Positions 20,728 to 29,188 of a DNA stretch of 36,908 nt are shown here, one piece after another. A model generated the notes under the pieces. That model was not told where the DNA came from and ran no database searches. It saw nothing but the letters and a program-made list of their open reading frames with translations. Source of the stretch: Pirellulaceae bacterium (lineage in GTDB: Bacteria; Planctomycetota; Planctomycetia; Pirellulales; Pirellulaceae); NCBI GenBank assembly GCA_024102795.1, contig JAGFJK010000339.1, forward strand, positions 1-36,908. Reading direction: 5' to 3'. How positions within the stretch are numbered: the stretch's first letter is position 1; every line of letters begins with the position of its first letter. The translations under genes were made by a program, and so were the position numbers.

Positions 20728-21768
20728 ATGCGCGCGATCCGTCTGAAAGAGCCGAAACACCTGGAGTATGTCGAGATCGAGGAGCCGTCTGTGCCCGGTC
20801 CGGGCCAGGCGCTGGTCCGCACGCATCGCATGGGCCTTTGCGGCACCGACTATAGCGGTTACCTGGGCAAGATGCCGTTCTTCCGTTACCCGCGGATTCC
20901 GGGCCACGAGCTGGGCGTGGAGGTGCTGGCCGTGGCGGGCGATGTGTCCAACGTGCGGCCGGGCGACCGCTGCAGCATCGAACCGTACATGAATTGCGGC
21001 GCCTGCCACGCCTGCCGCAAGGGGCGCGGCAACTGCTGCGAGAAGCTGAACGTGATCGGCGTGATGGTCGACGGCGGGTTGTGCGAGCGGTTCCTGGTGC
21101 GGGCCGACAAGCTGCACGTGTCGCGGCAGTTGTCGTACGAACAGTTGGCGCTGGTCGAGACGCTGGCCATCGGCTGCCATGCCAACGACCGCGGAGCGCC
21201 GGTCGAGGGCGAGCATGTGTTGATCATCGGCGCCGGGCCGATCGGCCTGGCGACGCTGGAGTTCACTCGGCTGACCGGCGCCGTGATCAGCGTGATGGAC
21301 ATGGTCCCCTCGCGGCTGGAATTCGTCCGCCGCACGTACGGGATCGAGCATACGGTGTTGTTTCGCGGCGATGGCGGCGAGGTCGAGCAGATGCGGGAGA
21401 TCACCGGCGGAGCGATGTACGACCTGGTCACCGACGCCACGGGCAACAACCGTTCGATGGGCCACGCCGTCAACTATGTCGCGCACACGGGCACGCTGGT
21501 CTACGTCGGCATCACGACCGACGAGATCAGCTTTCCACATCCGGCGCTGCACCGCCGCGAGATGACGATCAAGGGTTCGCGGAACGCGATGCCGGGCGAC
21601 TTTGCCCGCATCATCCGGTTGATCGAGAACGGCACGATCAACACCACTCCCTGGATCACGCACCGCACGCCGTTCGACGAGGTGGTTCGCGACTTCGAAT
21701 CGTACACGCGTCCGGAGTCGGGTGTGATCAAGGCGATCGTGGAAGTCACCCCTGGAGACAACCGATGA
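20728..21768 (+). CDS. Zinc-dependent medium-chain dehydrogenase (L-galactonate/polyol dehydrogenase-like)
   Basis: This is a 346-residue MDR-family alcohol dehydrogenase. Catalytic zinc ligands are in GLCGTDYSG and IPGHELGVEV (Cys, His-Glu). The structural zinc site is the four-cysteine lobe CGACHACRKGRGNCC. The Rossmann fold has IIGAGPIGLATLE, followed by VMDMV; the acidic residue at that strand end favours NAD over NADP. Relatives include L-galactonate-5-dehydrogenase (LgoD), threonine and sorbitol dehydrogenases. Because a tagaturonate epimerase is encoded in the same run, oxidation of L-galactonate to D-tagaturonate is an attractive but unproven role. It overlaps the next gene by four bases. 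Confidence 0.9.
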   Translation: MRAIRLKEPKHLEYVEIEEPSVPGPGQALVRTHRMGLCGTDYSGYLGKMPFFRYPRIPGHELGVEVLAVAGDVSNVRPGDRCSIEPYMNCGACHACRKGRGNCCEKLNVIGVMVDGGLCERFLVRADKLHVSRQLSYEQLALVETLAIGCHANDRGAPVEGEHVLIIGAGPIGLATLEFTRLTGAVISVMDMVPSRLEFVRRTYGIEHTVLFRGDGGEVEQMREITGGAMYDLVTDATGNNRSMGHAVNYVAHTGTLVYVGITTDEISFPHPALHRREMTIKGSRNAMPGDFARIIRLIENGTINTTPWITHRTPFDEVVRDFESYTRPESGVIKAIVEVTPGDNR

Positions 21769-22595
21769 CGCGGTCGGCCGTAACCGTCAGCCTGGTGCCG
21801 GAAGCGCGGGGCGGACCGTTCGTGTTCTGGGATGACCTGGCCGCGGCCTGCCAGCGGGCCGGCGAGCTGGGGTTCGACGCCGTCGAGATCTTCGCGCCCG
21901 GACCCGACGCGGTCGATCGGGACGAACTGCGGCGGCTGCTCGACAGGCACGGCTTGCGCGTGGCTGCCGTCGGCACCGGCGCCGGGATGGTCAAGCACGG
22001 GCTGAGCCTGACCAGTCCGGACGCCGCGCAGCGCGAACAAGCCCTGCAGTTCGTGCGGCGGATGATCGAGTTTGGCGGCGCGTTCCAGGCGCCGGCGATC
22101 ATCGGTTCGATGCAAGGCCGCTGGGGCGGACCGCTCGACCGCCCGGCGGCGCTCGACCTGCTCCGCTCCGCGCTCGACGACCTGGGCGCTCATGCCGAGC
22201 GGCATGGCGTGCCGCTGATCTACGAACCGCTGAACCGCTACGAAACGAACCTGGTCACGACGGTCGAAGCTGGCGTGGGACTGCTGGAATCGCTGGCCAC
22301 CGGGAACGTTCGCCTGCTGGCCGACTTGTTTCACATGAACATCGAGGAGGCGGACCTGGCCGCCGCGATCCGCGGCGGCGGCGCGTGGATCGGCCACGTG
22401 CACTTTGTCGATTCGAACCGCCGGGCGGCCGGCATGGGCCACCTGGATTTCGCTCCCCTGGCCGCGGCCCTGCGGGAAATCAACTACGGCGGCTATCTGT
22501 CGGCCGAAGCGCTGCCCCTGCCCGATCCGGAATCGGCGGCGCGGCAGACGATCCAGTCGTATCGCCACTTTTTTGGCCGCACAGCGCCTTCTTAG
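21765..22595 (+). CDS. Sugar phosphate isomerase/epimerase-like TIM barrel (AP_endonuc_2 family)
   Basis: This 276-residue protein has the fold shared by hydroxypyruvate isomerase, IolE/IolI and ketose 3-epimerases. I start it at MTRSAVTVSLVPEA, whose ATG overlaps the preceding stop (ATGA). Metal-site motifs are visible: IYEPLNRYETNLV (Glu), RLLADLFHMNIEE (Asp, His), GHVHFVDSNR (His) and YLSAEALPLPD (Glu). Between the dehydrogenase and UxaE genes it probably interconverts keto-sugar acids or removes an off-pathway epimer. The exact reaction cannot be told from sequence. Confidence 0.87.
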   Translation: MTRSAVTVSLVPEARGGPFVFWDDLAAACQRAGELGFDAVEIFAPGPDAVDRDELRRLLDRHGLRVAAVGTGAGMVKHGLSLTSPDAAQREQALQFVRRMIEFGGAFQAPAIIGSMQGRWGGPLDRPAALDLLRSALDDLGAHAERHGVPLIYEPLNRYETNLVTTVEAGVGLLESLATGNVRLLADLFHMNIEEADLAAAIRGGGAWIGHVHFVDSNRRAAGMGHLDFAPLAAALREINYGGYLSAEALPLPDPESAARQTIQSYRHFFGRTAPS

Positions 22596-22658
22596 CATCC
22601 CGTGTTACCCGACGCGTGAGCGAGAATGGGCGTGCGATCCAGCCAAGGGAAACAACAC

Positions 22659-23960
22659 ATGACGGAATCCACTATCACAGGCGATCGCGCGGCCGGTCCG
22701 TGCGTCACGCTGGGACTGGCGCCCAGCTTCGGGTTCGGCGATCGGATCGGGCTGGCCACGCCGGGGCACGTCGAGGCGATGCGGCGCAGCGGCGCCAGCA
22801 TCGAACCGATTTTCCCTCAGCAGTCCATCCGCGAGATGGCTCGCACCGGCCGCACTCCCGAACAGGTGATGCGCGAGGCACTGGACGGGATGCGGCAAGC
22901 CGGCTGGCAGGGCCGCACCGGCGCCGATGCCGATCATTTGAAGACGACCGGGGACGTGGAACGAACGGCGGCGGCCGGGTTCACGTTCTTTACGATCGAT
23001 CCGTCGGGCGAGGTCGACGAGCACGCGGACGGATACGACGAGGCGACGTTGCGGGAGAAGTTCGCGGCGGTCCGCGATCGGATTGCCTGGTTCGATTCGT
23101 ACCTGGGCCGCGAGATCACGCTGAACACGGGCCGGCGCGTCGTGCTGGACCAGCAGGCCTGCATGCGCTGCGCCGTGAAGTACGGCCTGGCACTGAACGA
23201 GGCGCTGCGGCTGGCCGAGCATATCGACCGCGTGCAGGCGGCCGCGGGCCGCGATTACGAGATTGAGTTGAGCGTGGACGAAACGCAGCAGCCGACGACT
23301 CTGGCCGAACATTTCATCATCGCCAGCCAGTGTCTGGAACGCGGCATGAAGCTGATCAGCCTGGCGCCCCGCTACGTCGGCGACTTCGAGAAGGGCGTCG
23401 ATTACCGGGGCGACCTGGCGGAGCTGGAACGGTCGCTGGCCGATCACGCGGCGATCGCGCGGATGCTGGGACCGTACAAGCTGAGCCTGCATTCGGGTTC
23501 GGACAAGTTGTCCATGTACCCGCTGCTGGCTCGCGCGACCGCCGGCTGCTTCCATGTGAAGACTGCGGGCACCAGTTACCTGGAGGCGCTGCGCGTTGTC
23601 GCTCGGCACGACCAGACGCTGTTCCGCCAGATCGTGGCCTTCGCCCGTTCGCGGTACGACACCGACAAGGCGACCTACCACGTTTCGGCCACCAACGAGG
23701 CCGTTCCCGCGGGCGAACAGCTCGCCGACAGCGCGGCCTTGGAGCGGGTGTACCTGGAACGCTGGAGCGACGTGCCGGCGGGTCGAGGGTTCACCGAGCC
23801 GGGCCGGCAGATCCTGCACTGCACGTTCGGCTCGGTGCTGACCGACCAGCGGTTCGGGCCCGCGGTGCGCGACGTGCTGGTCGCACATCCAGAGACCTAC
23901 CGCGACGTGCTGGCCGATCACTTCGGCCGGCACCTCGAAGCGCTGGCCGCCGGGATGTAG
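22659..23960 (+). CDS. Tagaturonate epimerase family protein (UxaE-like)
   Basis: This 433-residue protein resembles UxaE, the metal-dependent enzyme that converts D-tagaturonate to D-fructuronate. I start it at MTESTITGDR because AAGGGA lies eight bases upstream of this ATG; an in-frame ATG at 22626 lacks that support. Recognisable parts are LAPSFGFGDRIGLATPGH near residue 21, FTFFTIDPSGEVDEHAD, EIELSVDETQQPTTLAEH, MKLISLAPRYVGDFEKGVDY, KLSLHSGSDKLSMYP, and FHVKTAGTSYLEALRV. The Asp, Glu and His residues in these segments are probable metal ligands. The gene closes the plus-strand sugar-acid operon. The specific substrate is inferred from family memory and could be another uronate. Confidence 0.85.
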   Translation: MTESTITGDRAAGPCVTLGLAPSFGFGDRIGLATPGHVEAMRRSGASIEPIFPQQSIREMARTGRTPEQVMREALDGMRQAGWQGRTGADADHLKTTGDVERTAAAGFTFFTIDPSGEVDEHADGYDEATLREKFAAVRDRIAWFDSYLGREITLNTGRRVVLDQQACMRCAVKYGLALNEALRLAEHIDRVQAAAGRDYEIELSVDETQQPTTLAEHFIIASQCLERGMKLISLAPRYVGDFEKGVDYRGDLAELERSLADHAAIARMLGPYKLSLHSGSDKLSMYPLLARATAGCFHVKTAGTSYLEALRVVARHDQTLFRQIVAFARSRYDTDKATYHVSATNEAVPAGEQLADSAALERVYLERWSDVPAGRGFTEPGRQILHCTFGSVLTDQRFGPAVRDVLVAHPETYRDVLADHFGRHLEALAAGM

Positions 23961-23982
23961 CGCGGCGCGCACGCAGTTGCGG

Positions 23983-24076
23983 GCCGGATGCGCAGGCTAC
24001 GACTGGCGCGCGCGGAAACACGGGCTGGAAGCCCATGCTACGCCGGATGCGCAGGCTACGACTGGCGCGCGCGGAA
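23983..24076. repeat. Direct 35-bp repeat with 59-bp period
   Basis: The segment 23983-24017 recurs at 24042-24076; it includes GCGCAGGCTACGACTGGCGC. The 24 bases between the copies contain CGGGCTGGAAGCCC, itself a small palindrome of a type common as an intergenic repeat in planctomycetes. It begins 22 bases after the uxaE-like gene ends. I see no gene here. Confidence 0.85.
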
Positions 24077-24170
24077 TCTTAGTCATGCATCTTCCGAATC
24101 TGGGTCCGAATGCATGTGTCCAGGTGGCAGTTGCGGGCTGAGTTTTATACTGCACAAAAGAGTCCCTCCC

Positions 24171-24359
24171 CAAAGTAGCCATCACGCTCCGCGTGATGAG
24201 CCTTCCGACCGCCGTCTGAACCATCCGCCGCGGCCAGGGTCCAGCCGGACTTGTGGGTGCCACAGGTCCGGGCGCTCCTCAACGACCGATGGTGACTCCC
24301 TGCGGCAGGAGACGTTGAGTCTGCAAGGGCTCATCACGCGGAGCGCGATCACTACTTTG
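24171..24359. mobile_element. 189-bp MITE-like element with 32-bp inverted ends
   Basis: The segment 24171-24202 is nearly the reverse complement of 24328-24359. Both run from CAAAGTAG to GTGATGAGCC around the hairpin CATCACGC-TCC-GCGTGATG (8-bp stem, TCC loop). The right copy has a few substitutions. The 125-base interior has no convincing reading frame. The loop and flanking CGC-TCC-GCG match the other REP-like family in the window although the arm sequences differ. It lies in the 733-base gap between the uxaE-like gene and the cytochrome gene. Confidence 0.75.
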
Positions 24360-24429
24360 CCGGAGCTCGCGATCCTGCCGAATCGACCCCAGAGGTCAAT
24401 GGTATTCGATGGTTGTCCGGTCGAACCCC

Positions 24430-24475
24430 GCAGGCCCCTCCCCAGCCCTCCCCGGAAGCCGGGGAGGGGGCCAAA
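24430..24475. repeat. GC-rich palindromic repeat
   Basis: This segment contains CCCTCCCCGGAAGCCGGGGA and continues into GGGGGCC. It is preceded by GCAGGCCCCTCCCCAG, identical to a phrase in the copy at about 5662-5685. It is a fourth member of the family described at 5460-5835. The rest of 24360-24663 shows no gene or further structure that I can support. Confidence 0.75.
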
Positions 24476-24663
24476 GGGATATCAAGGTGGGCGCTTGCCG
24501 ATGCGGAGACCATCCACGTTTTCCCTCGGTCATAATGCCAAATTCCTTCGGCAAAACAACTTATAAGCTGCACGCTCTCGAAGCCGAGGAGGGAGCCAGC
24601 AGTGATCGATTGAGTCCTTGTCGCCTGTTTGAGTGAAGAATCGGCGTGAACAGCTACGTTGTC

Positions 24664-24680
24664 AACAACTGACAACTGAC
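24664..24680. repeat. Short repeat shared with 29947-29963
   Basis: On the minus strand this reads GTCAGTTGTCAGTTGTT, exactly the 17 bases that follow the PDZ gene at 29947-29963. Here it lies just downstream of the cytochrome stop codon, and related AGTCAGTAG units run into that stop. It is therefore found after a stop codon, in the same orientation relative to the gene, in both places. Confidence 0.7.
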
Positions 24681-24693
24681 TACTGACCAATAA

Positions 24694-26610
24694 CTACTGA
24701 CTCTCGCCCAACACCAGCTTCAGGCGGCGAGCGGTCTCGGCGTGCTGCTGGCCCTGCACGACGCGGCCCGACGACTCGCAGATCTTGGCCAGCAGGTCAT
24801 ACACGTCGGCGCGGAACGGCTGAATCTGGCTGGCCCGCTCGGCCGACTCCAGCGCCTCGTCCAGCTTGCCGAGTTCAGCCAGGCAGACGGCCAGCATCGT
24901 GTGATCCTCGGAGTGCCGCCGCAGCTTGATCAGTTCCCGCAACGGCTCGGTGGCCGCTTCCCACTCGCCGGCTTTCATGGCCGCTTCCGCCATCACGAAG
25001 GCGGCGTTGACGCGATGCTGAGGCGAGAGGTTGGGACCGCGCAGCGCGTTGTAGGCGGCGGCCGGGGTTTCGGGCGAATCCTTTTGCCACAGCAGCCGGG
25101 CCAGGGCCGCTTCCACGCCCGCGTCGTACAGGTGTTTGTCGTGCAGCGGCTTGAGCAAATTCCAGGCGCTGTCGTGAAAGAAGTCGATCGCCGGCTGGCT
25201 GCTCTGACGCTCGGCGTATTCCATGTAAGCCAGTCCCAGGCAGCGTTCGCGGTCGTCCTGCGGCAGGTAGCTCACGTCGGTCGCCGGGACCAGATCCACC
25301 TGGTGCGGCTCCAGCGCCAGCGGCACTACTTCCTCGTCGTGAATTCCGATGCGGTGGTGCGTGAAGGCGATGTGCGGGATGTCGGTCGCCACCTGCGGCA
25401 TGTGGCAGCCGGCACAGTTGTCGCCGGACTGGGTACGGCGAGCGTCCGCTTCGGGCAGGCCACAGTCGGCGGCCCCGTGGCATTGCAGGCACTTCTCGCG
25501 ATAGAACGCCACCTTGTTCTCAGGCAGCGTGTCCTGATGCGGGTCGTGGCACGTCGTGCAGGTCAGCGTGCTGCCCTGGGCGGTCCAGCAACCGCTGAGC
25601 CGCATCTGTTCGACATGCCCGACGACTTTCATCGGCCGGTTGCGAGCCTTGACCTGGTAGTCGATGCGGAAGTCGGTCAGCGGCAGTCCGGGCCGGTAGT
25701 CGGTCAGACGCCGGCCGCGGATCGTCACCGTGGCGTCGCCCCGCAGGTGGCACTGGGCACAGATGTCCTCGGCCAGCATGCGGTCCAGCCGCGCGGGGTT
25801 GACGATCGTCGGGTCGCCGTCATCGCTCCCTTCGTCACTCGCAACGGCCGCGGCGTCCGCGCCGGAAGCCCGATGGCGTTCCACGTGCAGCGAACCTGGG
25901 CCGTGGCACCGCTCGCAACTGATCGCCTGCTGGCGGATCTCCAACCGGCTGAGACTTTCGCCGGTCGGCTCGGCCAGCCCCACGTGGCAAAACAGACAGC
26001 CCTCGTCCGCCGCCCGCTCGAAGCTCCAGTGGTCCGCCCGGTTGTAGCCTGGCGACATGTCCCACTGGCGGCGCGAGGTGTACCAGGTGACAGGCGATTC
26101 GACCAGGAAGCCGTCGATGTCGACCAGGTAGCTGCGCGAGTGGCGGCCGGAACCGATCAGCCAGTCCATGGCATGATCCTGTTCGGCGATCACGCCTTGC
26201 TCATCCTGCATGTACTCGTGCTGTCGCAACTGGCCGTCCTGGCGGTAGATGCGATAATGCCGCCGGGACGCCTCGTTAAAGAACTCGCCGTCCGCCGGCT
26301 CCTCATCCGGAGCCACCGGCGACAGGGCCCGGCTGTGGGCGGTCAACTGGTACGAATCGTACTGCTCGGCATGGCACTCGACGCAGGCTTGAGCGCCGAC
26401 GTACTTGGCCTGGTCGGTGGTGTTCAGGAACCTGGTTGGTGAAATGGGCGGCGGATCGGTGGACGGATGAGCGGTCAGCTCGTCCGGCTGCGGCCCGCCG
26501 CGAATAATCATGAACACTCCCAGGCCGAAGACCGCGGCCAGCAGCGCGCCGACTCCCAGCAGCGGCCCGATCCGCACTTGACGCGCCGTGTTACGTGGCT
26601 CGGTGGGCAT
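24694..26610 (-). CDS. Membrane-anchored heptahaem cytochrome c with C-terminal TPRs
   Basis: This 638-residue protein has one N-terminal membrane segment (about residues 14-36, GPLLGVGALLAAVFGLGVFM) and then a periplasmic cytochrome c554/NrfA-like multihaem region. Seven CxxCH motifs are visible: CVECH (76), CLFCH (205), CERCH (232), CAQCH (284), CTTCH (351), CLQCH (374) and CAGCH (399). From about residue 480 to the end it is helical, with TPR-like repeats such as AVCLAELGKLDEALESAERA. This layout occurs in planctomycete electron-transfer proteins of unknown partner. No partner oxidase or reductase is encoded nearby, and the next gene on the same strand is an unrelated aldolase 75 bases upstream. 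The physiological electron acceptor is unknown. Confidence 0.9.
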   Translation of the reverse strand: MPTEPRNTARQVRIGPLLGVGALLAAVFGLGVFMIIRGGPQPDELTAHPSTDPPPISPTRFLNTTDQAKYVGAQACVECHAEQYDSYQLTAHSRALSPVAPDEEPADGEFFNEASRRHYRIYRQDGQLRQHEYMQDEQGVIAEQDHAMDWLIGSGRHSRSYLVDIDGFLVESPVTWYTSRRQWDMSPGYNRADHWSFERAADEGCLFCHVGLAEPTGESLSRLEIRQQAISCERCHGPGSLHVERHRASGADAAAVASDEGSDDGDPTIVNPARLDRMLAEDICAQCHLRGDATVTIRGRRLTDYRPGLPLTDFRIDYQVKARNRPMKVVGHVEQMRLSGCWTAQGSTLTCTTCHDPHQDTLPENKVAFYREKCLQCHGAADCGLPEADARRTQSGDNCAGCHMPQVATDIPHIAFTHHRIGIHDEEVVPLALEPHQVDLVPATDVSYLPQDDRERCLGLAYMEYAERQSSQPAIDFFHDSAWNLLKPLHDKHLYDAGVEAALARLLWQKDSPETPAAAYNALRGPNLSPQHRVNAAFVMAEAAMKAGEWEAATEPLRELIKLRRHSEDHTMLAVCLAELGKLDEALESAERASQIQPFRADVYDLLAKICESSGRVVQGQQHAETARRLKLVLGESQ

Positions 26611-26685
26611 ACCGCTCTTCCGTCCTCCCCAGGCGTGCTCAGGACAGCCGGATGCCAGCCGCGACCCAACACGGGCCGCGTCCGC

Positions 26686-27453
26686 TCAGCCGTAGACCTC
26701 GTCCAACCGCTGGCCGCATTCCCGCAGCATGTTCATGCAGGCCATGAAGTCGCCCCCGTGCGCCAGCAACCGCGCACCCTGACCATACAGCGATTCTAGT
26801 TGTTCGGACGAGGCCGGACAGCCCCACGCTTTACCGTGGCGAGCGGCAGCGGCGGCGACTCGTGCCCGAGCGTCCTCCATCGTCAGCGACAGGCCCGGCA
26901 GCCGCTCGATCCGCAAGCCCAGGTCGCCCGGACCCAGGAACAGGCCGTCGACCCCCTCGACCGCCGCGATCGCGTCCACGTTTTCGACGGCCAGCGGCGT
27001 TTCGATCTGCACCACCAGGAACGTCTCGGAGTTGGCCTGGTCGATGTAATCCGGCCCGTAACCCAGGAAATAATCGCTGTCCAACCCGGCTCCGTCCAGC
27101 CCGCGGTCGCCCAGCGGCGGGAATTTTACGGCTTGTACCAGCTCCCGCGCCCGTTCGGGCGTCGACACGTGAGGGATCATCAGCCCCGTCGCTCCGTCCT
27201 CCAGGTAGCGGTACAAGCGGGTCTTCTCCAGGGTCGGCGGGCGGAGCATGCAGTCGATGTCGAACAGGTGGAAGTGGGCCAGCAGCGACTGCACGTCGCG
27301 GTCGCCCATCGCCCGGTGCTCCAGGTCGAGCCAGATGCAGTCGTAGCCGAAGTGGGCCGCGTGCCGCAGATACGACGGAATGTAATGGCCCAGGGCGCAC
27401 ATCCGCACGGGTTCGTTATTCCGCAATTTTGCCAGGGTCTTGCTGCGCCGCAC
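26686..27453 (-). CDS. HpcH/HpaI-family aldolase
   Basis: This is a class II, metal-dependent pyruvate-type aldolase of 255 residues, the family that cleaves 2-keto-3-deoxy sugar acids or 4-hydroxy-2-ketoacids. I start it at the GTG at 27453 (MRRSKTLAKLRNNE), which has AAAGG eight bases upstream; codons further up lack family sequence. Motifs are YDCIWLDLEHRAM near residue 38, GATGLMIPHVSTPERARE, the metal-ligand region VVQIETPLAVEN, and GLFLGPGDLGLRIE. It could act on the product of a sugar-acid route such as the one at 19557-23960, but it lies on the opposite strand some 3 kb away, so the link is speculative. Confidence 0.9.
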   Translation of the reverse strand: MRRSKTLAKLRNNEPVRMCALGHYIPSYLRHAAHFGYDCIWLDLEHRAMGDRDVQSLLAHFHLFDIDCMLRPPTLEKTRLYRYLEDGATGLMIPHVSTPERARELVQAVKFPPLGDRGLDGAGLDSDYFLGYGPDYIDQANSETFLVVQIETPLAVENVDAIAAVEGVDGLFLGPGDLGLRIERLPGLSLTMEDARARVAAAAARHGKAWGCPASSEQLESLYGQGARLLAHGGDFMACMNMLRECGQRLDEVYG

Positions 27454-27701
27454 GTGACTTGCCTTTCGTCTGAAGTGTCGACTCCCGCCGCGGTCCGCCG
27501 CCGCGGGCGACAATCCGCGCGGGAGAGAAGCTGGAATACTGGTTTGCCGGCTCGTGGCAGGGTACCATTGAGACCGGCCGTTTGGACAGGCGTCTTGAGA
27601 TCCAGTTTCGGACCGAGACCCCGACGCCGCTCGCCCGCCACCGGGCCTGTGCTCCGAATTCACTCCCTCCTGGTGACCTACCCATAACCGAGGTACCCGC
27701 C

Positions 27702-29021
27702 ATGCCACGCCTGCTGCTGCTAGTGTGCACAGTCATCGCCCTCCTGCCGTTCTCCGCCCGCTCCGCGCAGGCCCAGGTCGAGCCGCCGGAGGGGTTTCAA
27801 GCCCTGTTCAACGGCCGCGACCTGGAAGGCTGGCACGGGATGGGCCACTTCGACCCGCGGAAGTTGTGGGCGATGAGCGACGACGAACGGGCGGCCAAAC
27901 GGGCCACCGACCTGGAAGACGCCAGGAAACACTGGACCGTCGAGAACTACGAACTGGTAAACGACGGCCACGGAGTCTACCTGACGACCGACAAGGATTA
28001 CGGCGACATCGAGCTGATGATCGACTACAAGACGGTCCCCTTGGCCGACAGCGGAATTTACCTCCGCGCGACCCCGCAGGTCCAGATCTGGGACTCGACC
28101 GAGGAATCCAAATTCAAGCTGGGCGCCAACAAGGGATCGGGCGGCCTGTGGAACAATAACCCCGGCAATCCCGGCAAGGACCCGCTGGCGCTGGCGGACA
28201 AGCCGTTCGGCGAGTGGAACAGCTTTCGGATCCTGCAACTGGGCGCCCGCACCACGGTCCATTTGAACGACAAGCTGGTGGTCGATCATGCCGTGATGGA
28301 CAACTTCTGGGACCGCAAGCGACCGCTGTTCGCCAAGGGTCCGATCCAACTGCAGACGCATGGCGGCGAGATCCGCTGGCGGAATATCTTCATCCGCGAA
28401 GTGCCCGCCGAGGAAGCCAACGAGATCCTCCGCCAGAAGGCCGGTTCGGGATTCGTGAGCATCTTCAACGGCAAGAACCTCGCTGGCTGGAAGGGGCCGG
28501 TGGAGAACTACGAGATTCAGGACGGAGCGCTGGTCTGCAAGCCCGGCAAGGGCGGCACGATCTATACGGAAGAAGAATACGGCGACTTCGTCGTGCAGAT
28601 GGAGTTCAAACTGCCGCCGGGCGGCAACAACGGCCTGGCGATCCGCTATCCGGGCCAGGGCGACACGGCCTACGTCGGCATGTGCGAGCTGCAGGTGCTG
28701 GACACGGAGCATCCCAAGTACGCGGGACTCGACCCCCGCCAGGCCCACGGTTCGGCATACGGGATGGTGGCCGCCGAGCGGGGCCATCTGCGGCCGACCG
28801 GCGAGTGGAACTTTCAGCAGGTCACCGTCCAGGGTTCCAAGATTCAAGTGGAGCTGAACGGGTCGATCATCCTGGACGCGGACCTGAACGAGGTCAGCGA
28901 GTATCTGGGCAACCGCCCGCATCCGGGCAAGGATCGCACCAGCGGCCACTTCGGTTTCGCCGGCCACTCCGACCCCGTGATGTTCCGCAACGTGCAGATC
29001 AAGCGGCTGGACACACAGTAA
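27702..29021 (+). CDS. Secreted protein with two DUF1080 (3-keto-disaccharide hydrolase-like) domains
   Basis: This 439-residue protein has an N-terminal signal peptide (about residues 1-24, ending ARSAQAQ) and two concanavalin-like DUF1080 domains. The first starts at FQALFNGRDLEGWHG (about residue 30) and ends near WRNIFIREVP. The second starts at FVSIFNGKNLAGWKG (about residue 250) and ends with FRNVQIKRL. DUF1080 proteins are greatly expanded in planctomycetes, and some are 3-keto-glycoside hydrolases. I start it at MPRLLLLVC because this gives the clean signal peptide; a longer reading upstream does not. The two-copy layout may mean one catalytic and one carbohydrate-binding domain, which is inference. 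Confidence 0.9.
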   Translation: MPRLLLLVCTVIALLPFSARSAQAQVEPPEGFQALFNGRDLEGWHGMGHFDPRKLWAMSDDERAAKRATDLEDARKHWTVENYELVNDGHGVYLTTDKDYGDIELMIDYKTVPLADSGIYLRATPQVQIWDSTEESKFKLGANKGSGGLWNNNPGNPGKDPLALADKPFGEWNSFRILQLGARTTVHLNDKLVVDHAVMDNFWDRKRPLFAKGPIQLQTHGGEIRWRNIFIREVPAEEANEILRQKAGSGFVSIFNGKNLAGWKGPVENYEIQDGALVCKPGKGGTIYTEEEYGDFVVQMEFKLPPGGNNGLAIRYPGQGDTAYVGMCELQVLDTEHPKYAGLDPRQAHGSAYGMVAAERGHLRPTGEWNFQQVTVQGSKIQVELNGSIILDADLNEVSEYLGNRPHPGKDRTSGHFGFAGHSDPVMFRNVQIKRLDTQ

Positions 29022-29032
29022 GAACACGATAG

Positions 29033-29130
29033 TCGCCTTTCGCTCCGCGAAAGTAGCGAGCATCACCCAGCAACCTTCCACTCAGGAAACCGATCCCAGC
29101 CACACGCTACTTTCGCGGAGCGAAAGGCGA
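29033..29130. repeat. REP-like inverted pair
   Basis: A direct copy lies at 29033-29058 and an inverted copy at 29105-29130, with a 46-base unrelated spacer. A degraded piece (CTCGCGGAGCAAAAGGCGAC) follows at about 29134-29153. The hairpin core is CTTTCGC-TCC-GCGAAAG. The pair sits between the DUF1080 gene and the PDZ gene, starting 11 bases after the stop codon. Confidence 0.93.
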
Positions 29131-29188
29131 CAAACTCGCGGAGCAAAAGGCGACAAGTGTCCGTCCATACCACCGGAGACCAGTTACC

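Noticed and set aside
24742-26442. Long plus-strand reading frame opposite the cytochrome gene
   Set aside because: The minus strand holds seven CxxCH motifs and a membrane anchor; the plus frame is its shadow.
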